Assembly (NCBI RefSeq): GCF_011764505.1
Contig: NZ_AP022839.1
Location: 3,145,001 to 3,209,000, forward strand
Origin: Legionella antarctica
GTDB taxonomy: Bacteria > Pseudomonadota > Gammaproteobacteria > Legionellales > Legionellaceae
Length of the DNA: 64,000 bases
Direction of reading: 5' to 3'
The notes under the pieces were generated by a model. That model saw nothing but the letters and a program-made list of their open reading frames with translations, did not search any database and was not told the DNA's origin. This document shows, one piece after another, positions 1 to 8,043 of this stretch (positions are counted from its first letter, which is position 1; each line of letters starts with the position of its first letter). Both the position numbers and the translations under genes were made by a program.

Positions 1-1173
1 TATAAGGGCAGTGAATTTGGTCCTGGGGTTAAAGCGCTGGTCATCACATTATACCGTGATGCAGGGATGACGGAGAGCGCCATTGAGCGCTTTTTAAAAA
101 CATGTGGTATTCAAATATCACATGGTAAAATTGCTTCCATGCTGACAGAAGGCAATGATATTTTTCATCAGGAAAAAGAAGATATTGTCGATGCCGGTAG
201 CAACGCAGGCTTGTACCAGCAGATGGATGACACAGGCAGTCGTGTTAACGGCAAAAATCACTACACCCATGTTTTATGTAATGACTTTTTTACAGCATAC
301 TTCACTCGTCGTAAAAAAGATCGCTTGACCTTATTGGAGTTGCTGTGTCGAGACCAATTAAAGTTTATGTTTAATCAGGAGGCTTATGAGTTAATGGATG
401 AGTTTGGTCTCGCAAAAAAATGGTTGGATCAAATTAAACCAATGCTGCATGCACAACCCCTCACACGTGAATCAATCGATAGTTTGATGGGAACACTTTT
501 TCCAAATCCAAAAAAACACAGCACGAATCGACGCATAATTCTTGAGTCAGCAGCTCTTGCCTATTATCAGCACTCGAAATACTTCATCCATTATTTAATG
601 ACAGATGATGCGCCTCAGTTTAATAAATTGGCCCTACATCATGCGCTGTGCTGGATCCATGAAGGTCGTCATTATAAAAAACTCACTCCATTCTCAGATA
701 TGAATCAGAATATATTGGCTGTATTTCTTGAGCAATTATGGGATTTCTACCATGCATTATTGACTTACAAGACGGCTCCATCTCAATCAATGGCCCAACA
801 ACTATCAATGCAATTTGATACTTTGTTCGCAACCACGACAGGCTATGATGTTTTAGATCAACGCATTGCAAAGACACGTGCTAAAAAACAAGCGTTATTA
901 TTGGTGTTAGACCATCCATTTCTGCCATTGCACAACAATGCCTCTGAATTAGGGACACGGTTTCAAGCAAGGATACGCGACATCAATCTCCAAACGGTCT
1001 CCCAAAATGGCACCAAATCAAAGGATACGTTTGCCACGATTGTACAGACGGCCAGAAAACTGAAAGTTAACGTTTATCAGTATATTTACGATAGGGTGAC
1101 TAAAAAATTTGAAATGCCATCATTGGCTGAATTAATCTTACTTAAAGTGCGGCAGGTTCCATGCACCACATAA
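1..1173 (+). CDS. IS66-family transposase, C-terminal part (partial)
   Basis: The reading frame is open from the first base and runs to a stop at 1171-1173, so this is the C-terminal ~390 residues of a 563-residue transposase whose intact copy lies at 40674-42365. An internal ATG at 67 is not the true start. The RNase-H-fold catalytic part is visible: first Asp in QQMDDTGS, second in the TDDAPQF region, and the family's final NNASE-type Glu motif near the C-terminus. It catalyses DDE cut-and-paste or copy transposition of its own element. Nothing indicates inactivation within the visible part. Confidence 0.93.
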   Translation, partial: YKGSEFGPGVKALVITLYRDAGMTESAIERFLKTCGIQISHGKIASMLTEGNDIFHQEKEDIVDAGSNAGLYQQMDDTGSRVNGKNHYTHVLCNDFFTAYFTRRKKDRLTLLELLCRDQLKFMFNQEAYELMDEFGLAKKWLDQIKPMLHAQPLTRESIDSLMGTLFPNPKKHSTNRRIILESAALAYYQHSKYFIHYLMTDDAPQFNKLALHHALCWIHEGRHYKKLTPFSDMNQNILAVFLEQLWDFYHALLTYKTAPSQSMAQQLSMQFDTLFATTTGYDVLDQRIAKTRAKKQALLLVLDHPFLPLHNNASELGTRFQARIRDINLQTVSQNGTKSKDTFATIVQTARKLKVNVYQYIYDRVTKKFEMPSLAELILLKVRQVPCTT

Positions 1174-1265
1174 GCATCTCGAGATAATTCCGCTTGCTGA
1201 CGCGCGCGGCTCGGATTAGTCCGGGCTCAGTGGCAGACACTTACCCGGCGATTCTGACAGGATAC
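1..1265 (+). mobile_element. IS66-family element, copy 1 (cut by the window edge)
   Basis: These 1265 bases correspond without gaps to positions 40582-41846 of the complete copy on the opposite strand, and the encoded protein is identical over the shared part. The element ends at 1265 with the same terminal inverted repeat (…CTGACAGGATAC). The other end lies outside the window, so its 8-bp target duplication cannot be checked; the base pairs just outside are CTATTATC. Near-identity of two copies 40 kb apart suggests recent transposition. Confidence 0.93.
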
Positions 1266-1330
1266 CTATTATCAACCAATTCACGAATTAACCTATTTTA
1301 TAATCAGCGGACACCTAATCAAAATAGGGT

Positions 1331-1360
1331 TTAACAAATTGACAAGCCTGCAGCTATAAT
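1331..1360 (+). promoter_or_regulatory. Putative sigma70 promoter for the 1.4-kb gene
   Basis: TTAACA (1331-1336) and a perfect TATAAT (1355-1360) are separated by 18 bp, about 35 bp upstream of the first good start codon. A TTGACA at 1339-1344 is only 10 bp from the -10 box and is therefore not the likely -35. Confidence 0.45.
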
Positions 1361-1394
1361 AGACGACTTATACAGAAAATAAAGGTAATGCAAC

Positions 1395-1472
1395 ATGAAC
1401 ACCGAACTGGGCAAATTCTGTGCAGATCCAATCAATCCATCGTTAGATCAAGCTTATCAAGACTGTATTTAA
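1395..1472 (+). CDS. Possible 25-residue leader peptide
   Basis: ATG at 1395 has the best Shine-Dalgarno in this stretch (AAAGG at 1381-1385, 9 nt upstream). It opens a 25-codon frame starting MNTELGKFC and ending at TAA 1470-1472. The next ATG, at 1478, starts the TIGR02444-type domain only 5 nt after this stop. Two readings are possible: a leader peptide coupled by re-initiation to the downstream gene, or the remains of an older N-terminus shifted out of frame. I see no similarity to a known peptide. Confidence 0.35.
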   Translation: MNTELGKFCADPINPSLDQAYQDCI

Positions 1473-1477
1473 ATAAA

Positions 1478-1984
1478 ATGATTAAAGAACTAACTAACCC
1501 ATTATGGGATTATTCGCTGAAAATTTATACCAATAAAGACGTCAAGCTATTGTGTATTACTCTACAGGATGACTATGATATCAATGTGAATATTGTATTG
1601 TGGTGTTGCTGGTATGCCTCGGAGCTGGGGCCTTTCAGCCATCAATTCCTGAATCAAGTTTTAGCTTACAACGCGCCCTGGCATAATCATGTGACTCGTC
1701 AATTAAGACAGGCACGTCAATGGCTGAGAACAAATCTGAACAATGAGCTAATCGAGTCTTTTCGCCAGGACATAATACAATTAGAAATAACCTCTGAAGC
1801 TTTTCAACAAAACCAATTGTATGAACTTTCCATAAAACAGAATAAAGCGGTTCAAAATAGCAAAAATGCAGCACGTGCTAATCTGCAGAACTATTTTAAT
1901 ACCTTAACAACAAAAATAAGTGACCATCACTGGCAGCTTATTGAAACAAAATTACTAACCAGAGTATCGTTTAGAACAACCTAG
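1478..1984 (+). CDS. TIGR02444 / DUF2390 family protein
   Basis: A 168-residue protein when started at 1478. It opens with NPLWDYSLKIY, then a LCITLQDDYDINVNIVLWCCW-like core, the recognisable signature of the small TIGR02444 (DUF2390) family found in gammaproteobacteria; its function is unknown. The frame is open further upstream to an ATG at 1388, but that start has Shine-Dalgarno spacing of only about 2 nt and would add 30 residues not expected for the family. The C-terminal half is helical, Gln/Asn rich and without membrane segments. Translation may be coupled to the 25-codon frame just upstream. The gene borders the IS66 copy on its left. Confidence 0.7.
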   Translation: MIKELTNPLWDYSLKIYTNKDVKLLCITLQDDYDINVNIVLWCCWYASELGPFSHQFLNQVLAYNAPWHNHVTRQLRQARQWLRTNLNNELIESFRQDIIQLEITSEAFQQNQLYELSIKQNKAVQNSKNAARANLQNYFNTLTTKISDHHWQLIETKLLTRVSFRTT

Positions 1985-2073
1985 TGTTTATTTGTAAACC
2001 ACGATGGACGCAACTTCCCAATTCGGGTTAAAATAATCATCTTACGCCTCCATGGTATTTCAATAATCGCACT

Positions 2074-3033
2074 ATGCTTAAAACTCCTGATTATGCAAAA
2101 CGTATATCCTGTGTTGTTCCTGTTTATAATGAAGAGGCCCTGATTGCAGAGTTTATTACCGCTCTGGATAAAACCCTTAAAGGATTAGCTTATCCCTATG
2201 AAATAGTGATTGTAGATGATGGCAGCCAGGATAATACACTGGCAATCATCTATCAACTGAGAGCCATGTTTCCCATTCGCTATATTCGTTTTAGTCGTAA
2301 TTTTGGAAAAGAAAATGCCCTCAGTGCAGGCCTGGATCATGCCCAGGGTGATGCGGTTATTTTGCTGGATGGTGATTTTCAGCATCCCTTGGAACTCTTG
2401 GTAGAGTTTATTGCCAAATGGGAAGAAGGCAATGAAATGGTTTATGCTGTGCGTCAAAACCGGGCAGATGAGTCCTGGTTAAAACGAACCTGCGCCAAAG
2501 CCTTTTATCACTTAACTTCAAAAATAAACCGCATTAACATCCCGGCTAATGCGGGGGACTTTAGATTACTGGATAGAAAAATAGTGAACGCACTCCAGAA
2601 ATTGCCAGAGCGTAATCGTTTTATGAAGGGTTTATACAGCTGGGTAGGCTTCAAACAAATTGCCATCCCTTTTGAAGTTCAACCCCGTAAATCAGGCAAC
2701 TCGCAATGGAGTTTTTATTCCCTGCTTGATTTAGCGATTACAGGCATCACCTCGTTTAGTGCCTTTCCCTTAAGAATGATTGCTTTAGGTGGCATGGCTG
2801 TTGCCAGCATCGCCATGCTCTACGCTATTTGGATTATTCTAAGCACGTTTATATTTGGTATACAGACACCAGGTTGGGCAACTATAGTGACGACCATTAG
2901 CTTTTTTGGCGGACTGCAATTATTTGCTTTAGGGGTGGTCGGAGAATACATTGGCAGAGTGTTTGATGAAGTCAAACACCGGCCTTTATATATTATTGAT
3001 GAGGAATCAAGTTTCAATGACCAACTCCCATAA
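2074..3033 (+). CDS. GtrB/ArnC-type polyprenyl-phosphate glycosyltransferase (GT2)
   Basis: A 319-residue family-2 glycosyltransferase. The GT-A domain (about 10-230) shows VPVYNEEALI at the N-terminus, the nucleotide-binding DDGSQDNT and the metal-binding DGDFQHP. Two C-terminal hydrophobic segments (about 234-255 and 268-292) anchor it in the inner membrane, as in GtrB, ArnC and Dpm1-like enzymes that move a sugar from a nucleotide donor to undecaprenyl phosphate on the cytoplasmic face. The next gene is a GtrA-type flippase overlapping by 17 bp, which supports a lipid-linked sugar used to modify a surface glycan. The sugar cannot be deduced. Confidence 0.88.
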   Translation: MLKTPDYAKRISCVVPVYNEEALIAEFITALDKTLKGLAYPYEIVIVDDGSQDNTLAIIYQLRAMFPIRYIRFSRNFGKENALSAGLDHAQGDAVILLDGDFQHPLELLVEFIAKWEEGNEMVYAVRQNRADESWLKRTCAKAFYHLTSKINRINIPANAGDFRLLDRKIVNALQKLPERNRFMKGLYSWVGFKQIAIPFEVQPRKSGNSQWSFYSLLDLAITGITSFSAFPLRMIALGGMAVASIAMLYAIWIILSTFIFGIQTPGWATIVTTISFFGGLQLFALGVVGEYIGRVFDEVKHRPLYIIDEESSFNDQLP

Positions 3034-3406
3034 ATTACCTCATCGCCTGATTTATTTTGGCGTTACAGGCGTAAGTGCTGCGACAGTACACGTTATAACG
3101 GTATCAGGCCTTGTAACTTTCATGCAAGTCCGACCTTTAGTCGCCAATATATTTGCTTTTTTACTTGCCTTTAACGTGAGTTTTTTAGGCCATAGATATT
3201 TTACCTTTGCAAAACTCCATAATCAAAAACAATTGAGCCTGCCCCATTTTTTTCTGGTTGCATCGTCAGCCGGAGTAATCAACGAGCTACTCTACTTCTT
3301 ATTGCTTGACTACACCCCTTTGGGTTATTTAATCGCTTTGATTATCGTTTTAGGTTTAGTCTCTGTTTACAGCTTCATGCTCTCCAGATTTTGGGCTTGC
3401 CGGTAA
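3017..3406 (+). CDS. GtrA-family membrane protein (putative polyprenyl-sugar flippase)
   Basis: A 129-residue protein with four hydrophobic segments, typical of GtrA/DPMS-family proteins that translocate undecaprenyl-phosphate-linked sugars. The start at 3017 (MTNSHKLPHRLIYFGVTG) is preferred over an in-frame ATG at 2951: it matches the usual family length, the FGVTGxxxAxxH motif then lies near the N-terminus, and GAGG lies upstream. It overlaps the end of the glycosyltransferase by 17 bp, implying translational coupling. Its 3' end overlaps the convergent deacetylase gene by 51 bp. Confidence 0.85.
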   Translation: MTNSHKLPHRLIYFGVTGVSAATVHVITVSGLVTFMQVRPLVANIFAFLLAFNVSFLGHRYFTFAKLHNQKQLSLPHFFLVASSAGVINELLYFLLLDYTPLGYLIALIIVLGLVSVYSFMLSRFWACR

Positions 3407-4192
3407 AAACAGGCGAACCTGATGCTCCTGACAATCATTGAGAAACTCATCACTCAGAAAATAATTCATTTCTATGGAGCGAGTCCTGGTAGGGGCTAAA
3501 CTTTCACCAGGATGACACATAATGAGAATGTCGGAAGGAGCTGAGGCCAGCCAATGCTTGAACAGTGTTCGATAGTCAGACTCTGGAGCAAAATCATAAA
3601 CTCCAGCAAAATAAGAAGGGTGAGGAATAGTTGATTTTTCGAGATCAGCATGCAGTTTTCTCCCTCCTGCCATGGCCAGGATTATTCCTTTAAACCAGTA
3701 TTTAGGAACAGTAACAGCAGGATAGGTTGAACGTATCCAGGTCCTGTGGGGTCTTATCCGTTGTTCATAAATGTCCAATATTACATTTCTTATGCCAGGA
3801 AATTGATGGACATGTTCATGGCCGTCAATAAAATCAGGCATCTCTCCCATCATTTGAATAAACTGATCGAGTTGAGCATTAAACTCTTTAGCAATAAAGT
3901 CGGGCTTAAGCAGATGTAAATGTGATTTCACCAGTAAACTATTTAATCTGAAACAAGGTCTGCCAGGTTCAGACAACAGAAAACCTTCGGTTAGATTAAA
4001 ATGCAAACCGGTCTGTACTTCTCTTTTTAAAGCACATAAATCTTTGGCATAAAGATTAAAGTCCGGCATATTAGTCATGCAACTTACTGCAGATAAACGA
4101 CGCATCCGCACAAGCTTTATAATTCCATGGGAAACACCAGCATTTAATCCAAAGTCATCGGCACATAACACGATTGTTTTAAAATCACTCAT
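3356..4192 (-). CDS. ChbG/HpnK-family carbohydrate deacetylase
   Basis: A 278-residue YdjC-type polysaccharide deacetylase. Metal-binding features of the family are visible: CADDFGLN near the N-terminus, the HFNLTEG motif around residue 87, and DGHEHVHQFPG in the middle. Members deacetylate N-acetylated sugars such as chitobiose or hopanoid-linked glucosamine. It is convergent with gtrA and its last 17 codons overlap gtrA, so the two genes may have been brought together by rearrangement or simply share a compact end. A role in trimming the GtrB sugar is an inference from proximity only. Confidence 0.82.
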   Translation of the reverse strand: MSDFKTIVLCADDFGLNAGVSHGIIKLVRMRRLSAVSCMTNMPDFNLYAKDLCALKREVQTGLHFNLTEGFLLSEPGRPCFRLNSLLVKSHLHLLKPDFIAKEFNAQLDQFIQMMGEMPDFIDGHEHVHQFPGIRNVILDIYEQRIRPHRTWIRSTYPAVTVPKYWFKGIILAMAGGRKLHADLEKSTIPHPSYFAGVYDFAPESDYRTLFKHWLASAPSDILIMCHPGESLAPTRTRSIEMNYFLSDEFLNDCQEHQVRLFLPASPKSGEHEAVNRD

Positions 4193-4261
4193 TACGGAAT
4201 TCTAGGCATAAAAGAAGTTAATCATATACTCATCCGCAGTGATTTTGCGATAACTTTATTT

Positions 4262-5149
4262 TCAAGCTTCATGAGGTTGAGCTTTGGCCATAAAAAAGCG
4301 AGGGCTTAAGATATTAATACAAAGACCACTAATCACTAATAAACAGGCATTGAGTTTCCATAATTGAAATGGTTCCCCCAGAAGTAACATGGAGCTTAAA
4401 ATACCAACCACAGGAACTAATAAAGTAAACGGTACGATCATTCCCACCGAATAACGGCCGAGCAACCAATTCCATATGCCATAACCGACCCAGGTTGATG
4501 CATAAACAATATAAAGAAGTGATCCTATTCCCTGCCAGGTCAGATGATGATAACTGGCAGCAATACGTTGAGGCCCTTCAAATATAAAAGACAGTAGAAA
4601 CATGGGAAGACAAGCTACAAAGCTGCCCCAGACAATAATAGCAACAAAGTTGGTTGTTTTAATTTTTTTGGTGATCAGATTACCAACGCCCCACGTTGCT
4701 GCAGCGGCTAATATCAAAATAAAACCAGGTAACGATACATTAGTATCGAAATGCATGGCTACCAAGCCAATACCCATGAAAGCAACCAAAGCCCCTGCTA
4801 TTTGACTGATACTTGGTTGTTCACCCAAAAAGAGCACCGCAAAAAACATACTGAAAAATACTTGGACCTGCATAATTAATGAGGCCATTCCTGCTGTCAT
4901 ACCTGCATGCATGCCCATGAAAACAAGAGAAAATTGCAAAGCAAACATAACCAAGCCATACAAAGCAATGATTCTAAAATGTGCTCCCGGAGGCTTTACA
5001 AAAAAAACAGCAGGAATACTGGCTAAAAAAAACCGTACTGCGCAAAGTAATAGTGGCGAAATTTCTTCCAGGCCTAACTTTACGAAAATAAAATTAAGCC
5101 CCCAGATAACCACTACCAGCAAAGTCAATAACAGATGGGGAATAGGCAT
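4262..5149 (-). CDS. EamA/DMT-superfamily transporter
   Basis: A 295-residue integral membrane protein made of two tandem five-helix EamA repeats, with ten hydrophobic segments in all. The N-terminus carries the family-typical VVVIWGLNFIFVKLGLE, and the second repeat starts around residue 145 with AAATWGVGNLITKK. Members export small metabolites such as cysteine-pathway intermediates or aromatic amino acids; the substrate is not evident here. It is a single gene between the deacetylase and the IS4/IS701-like element. Confidence 0.85.
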   Translation of the reverse strand: MPIPHLLLTLLVVVIWGLNFIFVKLGLEEISPLLLCAVRFFLASIPAVFFVKPPGAHFRIIALYGLVMFALQFSLVFMGMHAGMTAGMASLIMQVQVFFSMFFAVLFLGEQPSISQIAGALVAFMGIGLVAMHFDTNVSLPGFILILAAAATWGVGNLITKKIKTTNFVAIIVWGSFVACLPMFLLSFIFEGPQRIAASYHHLTWQGIGSLLYIVYASTWVGYGIWNWLLGRYSVGMIVPFTLLVPVVGILSSMLLLGEPFQLWKLNACLLVISGLCINILSPRFFMAKAQPHEA

Positions 5150-5246
5150 TATTAGTTCAATTTAATTAAAAACAAATCTATTTTAACTCAAAGATAGAAC
5201 TATTGCTAAGAATTTTAATTAATTGAGCGAAAAAAATGCAAATAAT

Positions 5247-5278
5247 TAGGGTCTGTTGACAATTCACCTAGCCCCTAC
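5247..5278 (+). repeat. Dispersed 32-nt repeat, copy A
   Basis: The sequence beginning TAGGGTCTGTTGACAATT is repeated at 58619-58650 with a single mismatch (26 exact bases, then C/G, then CCTAC). The GGGTCTGTTGAC start resembles terminal inverted repeats of IS5-like elements. Here it lies 37 bp outside the 3' end of a transposase gene, but no matching inverted end was found on the other side of that gene. Confidence 0.7.
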
Positions 5279-5314
5279 CATTTTGCAATTATATACTATC
5301 TCGACTTTAGCCAA

Positions 5315-6664
5315 TTATGCAGCCAAAGCCAGTTGATAAATCAATAAGTTAGCAGTTTTTTCGGTTATTTTTAAAGAATCCGTATTATTTTCGTAATTTT
5401 TAGACATTGAAAAATACATCTTCACCCAGATTGATCTTCTTATGGCTGTAATAATGTCGACTAAGGTGAGCTCGCCCTTTTTGTCATACCATGATGTAGT
5501 TTCTTGCACTAACAATTTTTTAGTTTCATGCATTTTAATGGCAACCAGTACCAATATCGAAAGTAGTCCCATAAGCAGAGGGGTAGTTCTTGCAATAGCC
5601 TTATCTGACCACTGACGCTGTGTTTCAATGCCTAAGTGGGCACGGGTTTCTTCAAAGGTAACTTCAATGTTCCAGCGTAAAACAAACCACTCAATAATTT
5701 GTGTCGGTGAATTTTCCGTATTGGTGCTGAAAAATGTCTCCGCCTCATTCTTACCATCGGGTGTTTTAACAAGCACTATGCGTAGCCTTATTGGTGGAAC
5801 GCCTGCATGATACCATAGGCATTCAAAGGTTAAGCACTCAATAGTTTTTTGTTCACCACCATACCACTTTACCTGAAGTGTATCCCATGTCTTAGTATCT
5901 ACTAGTAATTCCTTGAGCCGGATACGCTGTCCTTTAATTTGATTTCTTCCACGCTTTCCCGCTGGCTTGACCTCAGGAAATTCAAATAACTGCGCATCCA
6001 TTCGTACTCTGGATATGAGTGTTGCACCATTTTTTATACAGACTTTTGCAAGGGCCATACAAGCATAGGCGCCATCACCAACCAAAATCCAAGGGGTACG
6101 GTGCAACCATCGGCTGACACAACGCACCATTTGTATGGTCCAGTCTATCGATGTTTTGTGTCTTTTTCCTGAGGCCTCATCTGACTTTTTTGATGGTGAA
6201 AGGATAACCATAAAAGGCAAAGCCCATGGTCTTTTACACCAAGGAAGCGGTACTATCAAGGTCATGCATTCCCATTTCAAACCAAAACAAATAACCACCC
6301 GTGATTGGCTGGACGCAACAGCATCACGGTATGCTCCTTTGGCTTTGATGTTCTTTCCGCGTCGGCGCTCCAGTGTTTCATCAACAGCAACAATCTTGGG
6401 CCATGATTCAGGAAGCAGTGTGATTAAAAGACCAAATAAAATTTTGCTGGCAGTTAAACCACTCCATTGTGTACGACTCAATACACGATGATATTTTGAG
6501 AAATTTTTAACCTCGCTTAAGCCCATAACACGTAAAATACTCGTAATACGCCTTGCCCCTCGACAAAGGATGGCACCAATGAAAAGCGTATTGATATTGT
6601 TCCAGGTAGGACGTGTAAATAAAGGTGCAAAAGCAGCTAAAACGGATATAATCTCGGGTGTCAT
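5315..6664 (-). CDS. IS4/IS701-like DDE transposase
   Basis: A 449-residue transposase. The DDE residues sit in IVAVDETLERRRG (about residue 93), WILVGDGAYAC (about 190) and the C-terminal RWNIEVTFEETRAHLG (about 340), the arrangement of IS4/IS701-type transposases. It seems full length and has a good AAGGAG site upstream of the ATG. The element ends are not resolved: the left side may begin at the 32-nt repeat near 5249, and no matching inverted end was recognised between 6665 and the reverse-transcriptase start, so the copy may be truncated or its IRs poorly conserved. Confidence 0.85.
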   Translation of the reverse strand: MTPEIISVLAAFAPLFTRPTWNNINTLFIGAILCRGARRITSILRVMGLSEVKNFSKYHRVLSRTQWSGLTASKILFGLLITLLPESWPKIVAVDETLERRRGKNIKAKGAYRDAVASSQSRVVICFGLKWECMTLIVPLPWCKRPWALPFMVILSPSKKSDEASGKRHKTSIDWTIQMVRCVSRWLHRTPWILVGDGAYACMALAKVCIKNGATLISRVRMDAQLFEFPEVKPAGKRGRNQIKGQRIRLKELLVDTKTWDTLQVKWYGGEQKTIECLTFECLWYHAGVPPIRLRIVLVKTPDGKNEAETFFSTNTENSPTQIIEWFVLRWNIEVTFEETRAHLGIETQRQWSDKAIARTTPLLMGLLSILVLVAIKMHETKKLLVQETTSWYDKKGELTLVDIITAIRRSIWVKMYFSMSKNYENNTDSLKITEKTANLLIYQLALAA

Positions 6665-6798
6665 TGTTGAGCAACTCCTTGTACCTTATTGTTTTTGCGA
6701 ACATCAAGATACTCGCTTTATCCGCTTTAGCAATTTTTTTAAATAGGAGTCATCCCGCTCTTGGCCTCACACCACGAACATACAGAACAAAAATCAAC

Positions 6799-8043
6799 AT
6801 GAAACGATGGAGTATTGCCGACATGGTGAATATTGGCCGCAAGTTGTTCGCCAAAATTCACAAACAAAAACATCATGCAAACCCTAATCACGACGTGCAT
6901 TTCATGGCACGAGAAATAGATGATTGGCTGGTGCGGGGTGTTGAATCCATGGTGAATGGCAGCTATACACCGCGCCATCTTAAGCGCCATTATTTTCCAG
7001 ATGAAATGGTTGATCAGCTGCATTTATCGGACAGGATTTTCCAAAATATTTTGCTCAAACAAATAAAACCTACCTTCCCTTACGTGATGAACCCCAATTG
7101 CTACCATCTTCATGGACCAAGTGGTGTACGGCTTGCCACGCGGCGTATCCGGCAAGTGCTTTTGGAAAAAAAACCACAATACATCATCCGCGCTGACATC
7201 AAATCGTTTTACAAGTCCATCCCGCATCACCAATTGATTCAAGATATCAAAAAGCACTATAACGATCTCAATGTCCAATCCATGCTAGAACAAATTATTA
7301 TCAATCCCATTGAAACCCCTCGCGGATATAAAAATCCCGATCAGGGAATTGCGCTACGTGGGCCGCTGTCTCAGTTTTTTAGTGGCATTTATTTAAAGCC
7401 ATTGGATGATGCCTTCAATTCGATGGATGTAACCTATATCCGGTATCAGGATGACATTCTTATTCTGTGCCAAACCAGCCGTCAGCTTAACCGTTGCAAA
7501 CAGCGCATGATGGAGGTGTTGCATGAAAGACGGCTCAGTTTATCGCGCAAAAAGACACGCATAGGCAACATTGAGAAAGGATTCCACTTTCTCGGAATAC
7601 ACTATCCTGGGACGCAAACCCAGGATAACACCCATGTGATACAGGCAAATGATAGAGCAGTTATCCCGGCGGGTACTGCGCAAAATCTAACCTCATTGTG
7701 GGGGGGTACAGAGATTGCAATTAATCATCAAACGCCTGGGCTTGACACTATTGTCCCGCACGCAAGGACGTTACGAAAAGCACGAGAGCAGATTAATCTT
7801 ATGGTCAAAGATGGGGTGTCTCCCAAAAAGATCAGAAGGTACCTACATCTCTGGGTCATGTGGTGGGTAAGAACAACAGAAAGTTGGCAGTACCAGGAGC
7901 TACTTGAATGGTTTTTAAATGTGTGCTGGGATTTTAGCCCGGCGGCCTATGCCGCCGGTCTGCTCACGCACGCCATTAAAAAATACGGTTATCAATCTCA
8001 AGCCCAGGTTTTGTCGGCTCCAGGTTTTTACGCGACTGCGTGA
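6799..8043 (+). CDS. Reverse transcriptase of unassigned class
   Basis: A 414-residue RNA-directed DNA polymerase. RT fingers and palm motifs appear in order: IIRADIKSFYKSIPHHQL (RT1-2), GIALRGPLSQFFSGIYLKPL (RT4, with SQ where group II introns and retrons normally have SP), YIRYQDDILILC (RT5 catalytic YxDD) and KKTRIGNIEKGFHFLGIHY (RT6-7). There is no maturase or HNH domain. The frame is open to 6658 but those 47 codons run towards the neighbouring transposase gene; ATG 6799 (MKRWSIADMV) is the likely start although its ribosome site is weak. I found no retron msr/msd, no group II intron core and no DGR template repeat nearby. The last 22 codons overlap the convergent effector-like gene. Confidence 0.8.
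   Translation: MKRWSIADMVNIGRKLFAKIHKQKHHANPNHDVHFMAREIDDWLVRGVESMVNGSYTPRHLKRHYFPDEMVDQLHLSDRIFQNILLKQIKPTFPYVMNPNCYHLHGPSGVRLATRRIRQVLLEKKPQYIIRADIKSFYKSIPHHQLIQDIKKHYNDLNVQSMLEQIIINPIETPRGYKNPDQGIALRGPLSQFFSGIYLKPLDDAFNSMDVTYIRYQDDILILCQTSRQLNRCKQRMMEVLHERRLSLSRKKTRIGNIEKGFHFLGIHYPGTQTQDNTHVIQANDRAVIPAGTAQNLTSLWGGTEIAINHQTPGLDTIVPHARTLRKAREQINLMVKDGVSPKKIRRYLHLWVMWWVRTTESWQYQELLEWFLNVCWDFSPAAYAAGLLTHAIKKYGYQSQAQVLSAPGFYATA
7939..7958 (+). repeat. GC-rich perfect hairpin inside the RT gene
   Basis: CCGGCGGC-CTAT-GCCGCCGG is an 8-bp perfect stem with a 4-nt loop, inside the 3' part of the reverse-transcriptase frame. It stands out in an AT-rich neighbourhood. It could be purely coding, or a structured element of the RT transcript. 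Confidence 0.55.
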
